A DNA stretch of 10,683 bases from an uncultured Selenomonadaceae bacterium. Its GTDB lineage: Bacteria > Bacillota > Negativicutes > Selenomonadales > Selenomonadaceae. The position numbers were made by a program, and so were the translations under genes. Below the pieces are notes generated by a model. It searched no databases. It was not told where the DNA came from and saw only the letters and a program-made list of their open reading frames with translations. Of the stretch, positions 1 through 6,314 are shown in pieces. How positions within the stretch are numbered: position 1 is the first letter of the stretch; each line of letters starts with the position of its first letter. The stretch spans positions 1 through 10,683 of the forward strand of contig CAJOPJ010000051.1 in NCBI GenBank assembly GCA_905236325.1, read 5' to 3'.

Positions 1-2
1 AG

Positions 3-170
3 CAGACTCAAAACCAAAATTCACAACAAACTCAAAATCAAAATTCACAGCAGACTCAAAACCAAAATTCACAGCAGACTCAAAATCAAAATTCACAACA
101 AACTCAAAACCAAAATTCACAGCAGACTCAAAACCAAAATCCACAGCAGACTCAAAACCAAAATTCAAAA
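3..170 (+). repeat. 24-bp coding tandem repeat, seven copies
   Basis: Seven contiguous 24-bp units lie at 3-26, 27-50, 51-74, 75-98, 99-122, 123-146 and 147-170, each encoding QTQNQNSQ or a close variant. Most differences are synonymous (CAG/CAA, AAC/AAT). Unit 6 has TCA to CCA (Ser to Pro), and unit 7 ends in AAA (Gln to Lys). Copies probably continue upstream of the window. The unit length is a multiple of three, so gain or loss of copies changes protein length but not frame. There are no spacers, so this is not a CRISPR array. Confidence 0.95.
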
Positions 171-992
171 GTCAGCGAAGAATTTTTAGCTAAGCAAATG
201 GAAATGCGCGAGCAAATGCAAATGGCAAAAACTACGCTACTTAAGCAACCAATGCAAAATAACGCGCAAACAATGGACGCAATGCGAAATTTGGCGCAAA
301 TGCTTATGCGTGAAACGCAAATGACGCCGCGTTCAATGACAATGCTGCAAAACTTTGTGAACAATTCGCAAACAATGCTGCCTGAAGGCGAAGCGCGACA
401 TTTGCAAAATTTACTGCGTCTTTGTCAACAAAATGTTCCAATCACAGTTCAGCAGGCGGCAATACAAATGAAATTGCCGGACTTGCCAAGACTTTGGGCG
501 TTTATGCAACTTTGCGACATGGCAGGTTTGACTTCAAAAATGAACGCAAAAGCCTTCAAACGCGCGGGGCGTGACGTTGCTGAATTTGCTAATGGTATGC
601 GTTCGGCAATGGGCGGAGATAATACTACAAATGTTCAAAATCAGCGTTCGTTCCAAATGATGTTGCCGCTGTATCTCGGCGAAAATGAACACAGCTACCC
701 AACCTATTTAAGCGTTTATGATGAAAATGAAAAAGACAAAGAAACCGGTATTGAAAAAAAAGAAACTTGGGTGCGAATTTGTATTTTGACCGACAATATC
801 GGCGCAGTTGAATTGACTTTCCGTGTTTATGATGAAAATCAACTTGATATGCGTTTTTATTTTTCGCAGAAAGAAACTGCGGAGGAATTTAGGCAGTACA
901 CAGGCGATTTGTTAAAGTCTTTGCAAGATAATGAATTGCAGGTTGCTGAAATGCGTATTGGCAGCGTTGGCGAAAAAATGACTCAGCCATAA
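3..992 (+). CDS. FliK-like protein with Q/N-rich repeat N-terminus (5' partial)
   Basis: The frame is open from base 3, so the true start lies upstream; 329 codons are visible. The first 56 residues are seven copies of an 8-residue Gln/Asn repeat. A Met/Gln-rich helical segment follows, to about residue 140. The middle part (LLRLCQQNVPITVQQAAIQM) resembles the helical region preceding the C-terminal domain in Gram-positive FliK-like proteins. The last 100 residues have the pattern of the flagellar hook-length control C-terminal domain (Flg_hook): LPLYLGE, then TDNIGAVELTFRV, a strand of type MRFYFSQ, a helix with LLKSLQDNEL, and a final strand VAEMRIG. FliK measures hook length and switches export specificity through FlhB. 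No other flagellar gene is in the window, so this may be a stand-alone homologue. No signal peptide or membrane segment is visible in this part. The FliK assignment is by pattern only. Confidence 0.5.
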   Translation, partial: QTQNQNSQQTQNQNSQQTQNQNSQQTQNQNSQQTQNQNSQQTQNQNPQQTQNQNSKVSEEFLAKQMEMREQMQMAKTTLLKQPMQNNAQTMDAMRNLAQMLMRETQMTPRSMTMLQNFVNNSQTMLPEGEARHLQNLLRLCQQNVPITVQQAAIQMKLPDLPRLWAFMQLCDMAGLTSKMNAKAFKRAGRDVAEFANGMRSAMGGDNTTNVQNQRSFQMMLPLYLGENEHSYPTYLSVYDENEKDKETGIEKKETWVRICILTDNIGAVELTFRVYDENQLDMRFYFSQKETAEEFRQYTGDLLKSLQDNELQVAEMRIGSVGEKMTQP

Positions 993-996
993 CTCG

Positions 997-1003
997 AAAG
1001 GAG
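997..1003 (+). promoter_or_regulatory. Ribosome binding site deciding the adenosyltransferase start
   Basis: AAAGGAG lies nine bases before the ATG at 1013 and only three bases before an in-frame TTG at 1007. The spacing favours the ATG, which gives the family-typical N-terminus MKIYTKTGD. Confidence 0.8.
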
Positions 1004-1012
1004 TTTTTGCAA

Positions 1013-1537
1013 ATGAAAATTTATACAAAAACAGGCGACGAGGGAATGACTTCGCTTTATACAGGCGAACGCGTTGAAAAAGCTTCACCACGCGTCGAAG
1101 TTTATGGTACAGTGGACGAAATAAATTCTGCGTTGGCGATTGCAAGAAATTTTTCACAAGTACCTGAAATACGCGCAAAAATTCTTGAATTGCAAAAAAT
1201 TCTGCCGCGACTTATGGCAGATTTGGCAAGCATTGATAAAAATCCCAGAATCACAAATGATGACATAAAAAATCTTGAGGACAACATTGACTTGATTGAT
1301 AAAAATTTGCCGCCGCTGAAAAATTTTGTAATACCCGGCGACACAAAAGCAGGTGCATTTTTAGATTTGGCAAGGACAATTACGCGCAGGGCGGAGCGTC
1401 AATTTTATAAAATGTCGCATTTAGAGTCGTTTTTTGAAGTCGATAGAATTTTCCTGAACAGATTGTCAGATTATTGTTTTATGCTTATGCGACTTGAAGA
1501 TTTCGACGCTGCTAAAAAATCTGCAGTGCTTGTTTAG
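1013..1537 (+). CDS. pduO: PduO-type ATP:cob(I)alamin adenosyltransferase
   Basis: This 174-residue cytosolic enzyme transfers the adenosyl group of ATP to cob(I)alamin, giving adenosylcobalamin. The glycine-rich N-terminal ATP loop is present as TKTGDEGMTSLYTGERVEK (residues 5-23), followed by the conserved VYGTVDEINSAL. The catalytic helix signature Arg-x3-Arg-Arg-x-Glu-Arg is seen at Arg121, Arg125, Arg126, Glu128 and Arg129, and the C-terminal NRLSDYCFMLMR motif is intact. Length matches the single-domain MMAB/PduO family. The gene begins 20 bases after the FliK-like gene and is probably cotranscribed with it. No propanediol-utilisation or cobalamin-synthesis genes are adjacent, so the enzyme more likely serves general cofactor salvage for B12-dependent enzymes encoded elsewhere (inference). 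No cobalamin riboswitch is seen upstream, where there is no room for one. Confidence 0.93.
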   Translation: MKIYTKTGDEGMTSLYTGERVEKASPRVEVYGTVDEINSALAIARNFSQVPEIRAKILELQKILPRLMADLASIDKNPRITNDDIKNLEDNIDLIDKNLPPLKNFVIPGDTKAGAFLDLARTITRRAERQFYKMSHLESFFEVDRIFLNRLSDYCFMLMRLEDFDAAKKSAVLV

Positions 1538-1592
1538 CAGATTAGCAACTAAAAAAATAATCAGCTAAATTTTCGGCAAAGGGGAAATTTTT

Positions 1593-2396
1593 ATGCGATA
1601 CGACGCGAACAATGGCATAACAGTTATGCTAATAGACACCAATGTAAAATTTTTGGAATATTTTTACAGATTTTTAAACACCAAATTGCCATTTAATTTT
1701 ATTCCGGAAAAAAATGGTACGCGCGCATTGTTGACTGCCGACAAAACTCCTGTGCATTTGTTTTTAATGGAAGCGAAACTTACCGAACAAGTTAGCGGCT
1801 ACAAAATTTTGGAACTTATCAAAAGTGACGACAAGTTAAAAGACATACCTGTTATTTTTGTAAGTTCACTGCGCGACAAAGTTTCAGTTGCAAAAGCAAA
1901 AGCACTTGGCGTTAATGATTACCTGCAAAAACCAATTGTGCCTGAAGAAATTTTTGAACGCACAATAAAATTTTTGAGTCAGTATTTGAAGTTCAAAATT
2001 TTGATTGTCGATTATGAAGAAAAGCACACAAAGGCGGCAATGAAAGTTATAAAATCACAATTTCCTTATAAGTGCGAAATTTTAACTGCAAACAGTGCGC
2101 CGTCGGCAATGGAAATTATTGATACGCAGGAAATCAATTTGCTGATTGTTGGAAATAATATGCCGATTGTCAGCGGCGTTAGAATGTTAGCTATGTTGAA
2201 TGACCAAGAAAAACTTTCCAAGCTTGGCGTTGTATTTTGCCCTGAAGAACTTTCGGTTGAAGATAGAGGTACGCTTGGCGAACTTGGGATTGAACATTAC
2301 GCAGAAAAACCTTACACAGGCGCATTAGTTGAAACAGCAATGAACGCGCTTAATATTAAACCTCTGCCTGAAATTGAAGATTTGGAGCAGGATTGA
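1593..2396 (+). CDS. Tandem two-receiver (REC-REC) protein lacking phosphoacceptor Asp residues
   Basis: The 267-residue protein consists of two CheY-like receiver domains (about residues 9-130 and 134-255) and a short acidic tail, with no output domain. REC1 keeps Asp15, Ser91 and Lys113 (YLQKPI), but the phosphoacceptor position is Glu60 (LFLMEAKL) and the second acidic residue is Thr16. REC2 begins KILIVDYEE (Asp140) and keeps the MPxxSG turn and Lys239 (AEKPY). Its phosphoacceptor is Gly187 (LLIVGNNMP), and the Thr/Ser switch position is Pro217. Both domains therefore look like pseudo-receivers, the first with a phosphomimetic-type substitution. The start is supported by AAAGGGG eight bases before the ATG. 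The gene overlaps ligA by one base. The partner and target are unknown; protein-protein interaction is the likely mode (inference). No histidine kinase is nearby. Confidence 0.88.
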   Translation: MRYDANNGITVMLIDTNVKFLEYFYRFLNTKLPFNFIPEKNGTRALLTADKTPVHLFLMEAKLTEQVSGYKILELIKSDDKLKDIPVIFVSSLRDKVSVAKAKALGVNDYLQKPIVPEEIFERTIKFLSQYLKFKILIVDYEEKHTKAAMKVIKSQFPYKCEILTANSAPSAMEIIDTQEINLLIVGNNMPIVSGVRMLAMLNDQEKLSKLGVVFCPEELSVEDRGTLGELGIEHYAEKPYTGALVETAMNALNIKPLPEIEDLEQD

Positions 2397-2398
2397 TG
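2384..2398 (+). promoter_or_regulatory. ligA ribosome binding site and TGATG stop/start overlap
   Basis: GGAG (2384-2387) sits inside the last codons of the two-receiver gene, eight bases before the ATG at 2396. The upstream TGA stop (2394-2396) and this ATG share the A, a typical arrangement for translational coupling. An in-frame TTG at 2393 is a less likely start. Confidence 0.75.
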
Positions 2399-4387
2399 AT
2401 TGCTGAAATAAAATCTGAACTGAAAAAACTTCGCGCCGAAATTAAACACCACAACCAAAAATATTATGACGACGATGCGCCGGAAATTTCTGACTATGAC
2501 TATGACAAATTGATGAATCGGCTGAAAGAAATTGAAGCTGAATTTCCTGAGCTGATAACTTCAACTTCACCGACACAAACTGTTGGCGGCAATGCAAAAC
2601 GCTCAGCAGGTAAACTTGTCGCCCATGATGTGCCAATGTTGTCATTGCAAGATGTTTTCAGTAGTGACGATGTGGAAAATTTTGTTCGCGACACAATCGA
2701 AAAGCTCGGCGAAGTTGAATTTGTGGTTGAGGAAAAAATTGATGGCTTGAGTTTGGCTTTGCGCTATGAAAATGGAAATTTAATTCAGGCAATTACGCGC
2801 GGCGATGGAATTTTGCAAGGCGAAGATGTCACCGAAAACGCAAAAGTCATTGATGATATTGTGCAGAAACTTTCAGACGCGCCGACTTATCTTGAGTTGC
2901 GCGGCGAAGTTTACATGACTAAAAAAAATTTTGCGGAAGTTAATCAGCGACAGAAAAATTTAGGCTTGAAAATTTTTGCAAATCCCAGAAATTGTGCAGC
3001 AGGAACTTTGCGCCAACTCGACAGCAAAATTGTTCAGCAACGCAAACTTTCAATGTTTGTATTCAATCTTCAAGCTGTCGAAGGCATAAATTTTTCAAGC
3101 CACACCGATGCTTATAAATTTATGACGCGCAATGGAATTAAAATTATTCACGCCTATGAAGTCTGCAAAAATTTTTCCGAAGTTTGGCAGGCGATTGAAA
3201 AAATTGCAGAGCGCCGAAACAATCTTGACTATGATATTGATGGTGCGGTTGTTAAGGTGAATAATTTTGCACAGCGTGAAACACTCGGCGCGACTTCAAA
3301 ATTTCCACGCTGGGCGATTGCTTATAAATATCCGCCGGAAGTCAAGCAAACTATCCTGCGCAAAATTGAACTCAGCGTCGGCAGAACAGGCAAAATTACT
3401 CCAACTGCAATTTTTGACGCGATAAGTTTGAATGGCACAACTGTTGAACGCGCAACGCTTCACAATCAAGACTTTATCGACAAATTGCAAATTGGCATTG
3501 GCGACACTATTGAAGTTTACAAATCCGGCGAAATTATTCCAAAAGTCAAAAATGTTTTAAAACACGCCGAAAATTCCGTGCCGTTCAAATTTCCTGAAAA
3601 CTGTCCTGTTTGCGGTCACAAAATTGAACGCGAAGAAAATGCCGCTGATTTTAAATGTATAAATCCAAACTGCCCGGCGCAACTTGAAAGTCACCTGCTG
3701 AATTTTACTTCGCGCACTGCAATGGACATTAAAGGCTTGGGTGAAAATTCAATTCCGAAACTGCTGGCTGAAAAATTTATTTCGACTGTGGCTGATTTTT
3801 ACAAGCTAAAAAATTTCCGCACCGAACTTATCGACAAAAAAATTTTCGGCAAGGCAAAGGCGACTGACAATGTTTTGAACGCAATCGAACTAAGCAAAAA
3901 AAATTCGCCCGTCAAACTTTTGACAGGCTTGGGAATTTTTGGCGTAGGTTCTGCTGCGGCGAAAGATTTAATTAAGCATTTTGGCGGTCTTGAGGAACTT
4001 TCAAACGCAACTGTCGAGGACTTGAAGGCTGTTGACGGCATCGGCGAAGTTATGGCAAAACACATTGCTGATTTTTTTTCCGACGTGCAAAATAAAAATA
4101 TTTTGGCTGAACTTAAAAATCTTGGCTTGAACTTTAAAGCCGAAACTTTGAACATTGATTCCGATTTTGCAGGAAAAAATTTTGTTTTGACAGGCAAGTT
4201 GGAAAATTTCACACGCAACGACGCTACAAAAATTATTGAACAGCTTGGCGGCGTTGTAAAAAATTCTGTAAGCAAGACAACTGATTTTTTAATTGCAGGC
4301 GACGATTCAGGTTCAAAACTTGCGAAGGCAAAGGAACTTGGCATAAAAATTTTGACTGAAACTGAATTTGAAAATTTGATAAAGTAA
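2396..4387 (+). CDS. ligA: NAD-dependent DNA ligase LigA
   Basis: LigA seals nicks in DNA during replication and repair using NAD+. The 663-residue protein is full length for the family, with all domains in order. The Ia domain has the Tyr pair HHNQKYYDDDAPEISDYDYD near residues 18-37. The adenylation domain has the nucleophile Lys114 in EEKIDG. The OB-fold transition contains TSKFPRWAIAYKYP. A Zn finger uses Cys403, Cys406, Cys421 and Cys426. Helix-hairpin-helix repeats lie around 505-565 (GLGIFGVGSAAAK, VDGIGEVMA). A C-terminal BRCT domain covers about 590-663 (GKNFVLTGKL). All expected active-site motifs are intact, so it should be functional and probably essential. It is translationally coupled to the two-receiver gene upstream and followed by an intrinsic terminator. 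Confidence 0.98.
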   Translation: MIAEIKSELKKLRAEIKHHNQKYYDDDAPEISDYDYDKLMNRLKEIEAEFPELITSTSPTQTVGGNAKRSAGKLVAHDVPMLSLQDVFSSDDVENFVRDTIEKLGEVEFVVEEKIDGLSLALRYENGNLIQAITRGDGILQGEDVTENAKVIDDIVQKLSDAPTYLELRGEVYMTKKNFAEVNQRQKNLGLKIFANPRNCAAGTLRQLDSKIVQQRKLSMFVFNLQAVEGINFSSHTDAYKFMTRNGIKIIHAYEVCKNFSEVWQAIEKIAERRNNLDYDIDGAVVKVNNFAQRETLGATSKFPRWAIAYKYPPEVKQTILRKIELSVGRTGKITPTAIFDAISLNGTTVERATLHNQDFIDKLQIGIGDTIEVYKSGEIIPKVKNVLKHAENSVPFKFPENCPVCGHKIEREENAADFKCINPNCPAQLESHLLNFTSRTAMDIKGLGENSIPKLLAEKFISTVADFYKLKNFRTELIDKKIFGKAKATDNVLNAIELSKKNSPVKLLTGLGIFGVGSAAAKDLIKHFGGLEELSNATVEDLKAVDGIGEVMAKHIADFFSDVQNKNILAELKNLGLNFKAETLNIDSDFAGKNFVLTGKLENFTRNDATKIIEQLGGVVKNSVSKTTDFLIAGDDSGSKLAKAKELGIKILTETEFENLIK

Positions 4388-4390
4388 AAA

Positions 4391-4416
4391 TCCTCCGCGC
4401 AGAGGAATTTTTTTTT
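4391..4416 (+). terminator. Intrinsic terminator after ligA
   Basis: A short stem TCCTC (4391-4395) / GAGGA (4402-4406) with a six-base loop is followed by one unpaired A and nine T residues (4408-4416). Upstream A residues can pair with part of the T tract. The five-bp stem is weak, so leaky termination is plausible. The next gene's ribosome binding site starts immediately after the T tract. Confidence 0.75.
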
Positions 4417-4433
4417 GGTAGGTGAAAATCTTG
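4417..4433 (+). promoter_or_regulatory. Ribosome binding site and TTG start of the sulfatase-like gene
   Basis: GGTAGGTG (4417-4424) directly follows the terminator T tract and lies six bases before an in-frame TTG at 4431. The GTG at 4422 is inside this purine-rich site and would have no spaced Shine-Dalgarno of its own, so TTG is preferred. Both starts give a protein beginning MKIL. Confidence 0.55.
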
Positions 4434-6224
4434 AAAATTTTGCAACACGGCTTGAAAATTTTTTTGTTTTGGACGGCGTTATTTTTTTTATTGCGCGTTA
4501 GTTATCTGTTGCAACTGCGCGAATTTTTAGCTGAAGTTTCGACGCAAGAAATTTTAACTGCGCTGATTTTTGGAACGCGATTAAGTTTTCAAACTGCAGG
4601 AATTTTAACGCTGATAATTTTATTTGCAAGTGTAGAAAAAATTTTCTGCAAAATAGTTTTAGCCATTTTAATTTTCGCAACGCTGATTTTGCATTTCGCA
4701 GCCGTGCCATTTTATGAACAATTTCACAGCAATTTTAATCAGCAAATTTTCGCCGGACTGCATGATGATTTTTTTGCGTTGCTGGTGACTTTCGCTGAAG
4801 GTTTTCAACTTTTGCCAAGATTATTTGCAGTGATAATTTTCAGTGTAATTTTTTACCAAATTTTTCACAAAATAAATTTCAAGCTGAACAAATTTATAGC
4901 CGTGCCAATCGCAGTAATTTTAATTCCGCTGTGCTTTTATGGCGGCGGTTTTACTTGGCAAACCGAACTGAATTTTGAAAATATCGGCGTGACGAAAAAT
5001 AATTTGCTGAATGAATCAATCCTCGACAGCTGGCAGGCTATTTATCGCGCTAAAATTCAGCAGGACAGGATTTTAAATTCACAAGGCTTGAATTTCACTG
5101 TCGCACAAATTAAAAATCTTTCTGCAAAAGTCACAGGCAAAAATTTAAATTCCGACAACCTCGACGACTACTTGAAAAAAAATGCTCAGGGCGCAAAAAT
5201 TCAAAAGCCTAAGCAAATTTTTATAATCATTTCTGAAAGCCTTGCAAACTGGGCGATTGAGGAACAATATTCCGACTTGCATATGGCTGATGGCTTGAAA
5301 AAATTGATTGCGAACGGCGCATATTGCAAAAATTTTCTGCCGAACGGCGGCAATACAGTTTCTGCGGTAACAGGAATTGTCACAGGTTTTGCCGACGCAA
5401 ATTTGTATCTGACAATGATTCCGCAAAGTTACGCAGAAATTTTTCCGACCTCCGCCGCGCCGCAAATGCAAAATCTTGGCTACAAGACAAATTTTTATTA
5501 TGCCGGTTCAGCGACTTGGGAAAAAATTTTCGACTTCACCACTGCGCAAGGTTTTGAAAATTTTTTTGGCGAAGGCGACATTAAAAATAAAATTTCCAAC
5601 GCGTCAGGTAATGTTTGGGGCGTGGACGATAAATTTTTGTATCAGTTTATTTTGGAAAATATTGACTTGCAGGAAAATAATTTTTGCGTGATTTTGAACA
5701 CTTCAAATCACGCGCCTTACACAGTTGACTTGGCGGCAGAAAATATTTTCGACGCTGAAACTAAAATCGGTCACTACAAGTACGCCGAACGTGAACTTTG
5801 CAAATTTGTTGCCGAAATGCAAAGCCGCGAACCTGAAAGCCTATTTATTATTCTTGGCGACCACGCTGACAGATTTAACATTGAAACTAATCCTGAATTG
5901 CGCGAAAGATATTGCGTGCCGCTAATTATTTTTGGCTGTGGTGTTGAAAAAAATTTTTTGCCGGAAAATTGCGCCGGCAGTCAGATTGACATCTTGCCCA
6001 CGCTGATTGAATTTATCGCGCCGCGTGGTTTTGAATATTTTTCTGTTGGGCGCAGTTTGACTGAAAATTTTATCGGCGTAAACTACGCGCTTTACATTAC
6101 GCAAACCGACATTGGCAACGCAAATGTTCAGCAAAATTCTGCCGACTTGGACGACTATATAAATTTTGTACGTGGAGTCAGTTATTGGCGTGTTGCGAAT
6201 GGAAAAATTCTGCAGGAAAAGTAA
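4431..6224 (+). CDS. LTA synthase-like membrane sulfatase-family transferase
   Basis: This is an integral membrane enzyme of the alkaline phosphatase/sulfatase superfamily, 597 residues from the TTG start. The N-terminal third has about five hydrophobic helices (near 8-27, 41-66, 74-92, 128-146, 154-172). An extracytoplasmic catalytic domain follows from about residue 265. The catalytic residues expected for LtaS-type enzymes are recognisable: Glu269 (IISESLANW), nucleophile Thr309 (NGGNTVSAVTG), His427 (NTSNHAPY) and Asp477-His478 (ILGDHAD). Length, topology and spacing match LtaS closely. Family members move phosphoglycerol or phosphoethanolamine from phospholipid to a surface polymer or lipid. 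The actual acceptor here cannot be told from sequence, and a role in lipopolysaccharide or capsule decoration is possible. It lies between ligA and a glycosidase with no cell-wall genes adjacent. Confidence 0.8.
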   Translation: MKILQHGLKIFLFWTALFFLLRVSYLLQLREFLAEVSTQEILTALIFGTRLSFQTAGILTLIILFASVEKIFCKIVLAILIFATLILHFAAVPFYEQFHSNFNQQIFAGLHDDFFALLVTFAEGFQLLPRLFAVIIFSVIFYQIFHKINFKLNKFIAVPIAVILIPLCFYGGGFTWQTELNFENIGVTKNNLLNESILDSWQAIYRAKIQQDRILNSQGLNFTVAQIKNLSAKVTGKNLNSDNLDDYLKKNAQGAKIQKPKQIFIIISESLANWAIEEQYSDLHMADGLKKLIANGAYCKNFLPNGGNTVSAVTGIVTGFADANLYLTMIPQSYAEIFPTSAAPQMQNLGYKTNFYYAGSATWEKIFDFTTAQGFENFFGEGDIKNKISNASGNVWGVDDKFLYQFILENIDLQENNFCVILNTSNHAPYTVDLAAENIFDAETKIGHYKYAERELCKFVAEMQSREPESLFIILGDHADRFNIETNPELRERYCVPLIIFGCGVEKNFLPENCAGSQIDILPTLIEFIAPRGFEYFSVGRSLTENFIGVNYALYITQTDIGNANVQQNSADLDDYINFVRGVSYWRVANGKILQEK

Positions 6225-6232
6225 CTGCAGAA
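6208..6232 (+). repeat. 8-bp inverted repeat spanning the sulfatase-like stop codon
   Basis: TTCTGCAG (6208-6215) and CTGCAGAA (6225-6232) are perfect complements separated by nine bases that contain the TAA stop (6222-6224). It is followed by A residues, not T residues, so it is not a standard terminator for the + strand. It may protect the 3' end of the transcript (inference). Confidence 0.5.
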
Positions 6233-6237
6233 AAAAA

Positions 6238-6268
6238 TTGTGCAGAAATTTTCTATTTAATTTATAAT
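6238..6268 (+). promoter_or_regulatory. Candidate sigma-70 promoter for the GH4 gene
   Basis: A consensus -10 box TATAAT lies at 6263-6268. The best -35 match upstream is TTGTGC at 6238-6243, with a long 19-base spacer. A second -10-like TATAAA is at 6284-6289. The -10 lies inside an A/T palindrome, so an operator role for that palindrome is conceivable. The gap before the GH4 gene is the longest intergenic space on the + strand and is a sensible place for a new promoter. Confidence 0.4.
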
Positions 6269-6291
6269 TAAATAGAATTAAATTATAAATT
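6253..6291. repeat. Overlapping A/T-rich palindromes before the GH4 gene
   Basis: Two overlapping inverted repeats are present. CTATTTAATT (6253-6262) pairs with AATTAAATAG (6266-6275) around a three-base centre. AATTTATAATT (6259-6269) pairs with AATTATAAATT (6281-6291) around an 11-base centre. They are mutually exclusive as hairpins. Eight T residues continue to 6298. The site could be a weak terminator for the upstream gene, an operator over the -10 box, or both. Confidence 0.6.
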
Positions 6292-6314
6292 TTTTTTTGG
6301 GGAGGTTTTAAAAA

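Noticed and set aside
3..170. CRISPR-like direct repeats
   Set aside because: The units are contiguous with no unique spacers and are in frame in a coding sequence.
1007..1009. TTG as start of the adenosyltransferase
   Set aside because: Only three bases separate it from the Shine-Dalgarno; the ATG at 1013 has proper spacing and gives the family N-terminus.
993..1012. Cobalamin riboswitch before the adenosyltransferase
   Set aside because: Only 20 bases separate the genes, far too few, and no B12-box-like sequence was seen.
912..1178. Minus-strand open frame across the FliK-like/adenosyltransferase junction
   Set aside because: It overlaps two supported genes, shows no ribosome binding site, and reads as a shadow.
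1538..1592. Possible terminator or promoter between the adenosyltransferase and two-receiver genes
   Set aside because: Only five-base stems such as TTAGC/GCTAA with long loops are found, with no T tract after them and no paired -35/-10 boxes.
3896..3903. A8 run in ligA (and T8 at 4072-4079) as programmed frameshift sites
   Set aside because: The zero frame continues through intact conserved domains, and no alternative product or stimulatory structure is evident.
3799..4344. 181-codon open frame on the minus strand inside ligA
   Set aside because: It is fully antisense to the conserved HhH/BRCT part of ligA, has no recognisable domain, and has the Ser/Phe/Lys-rich composition expected from reading this codon usage backwards.
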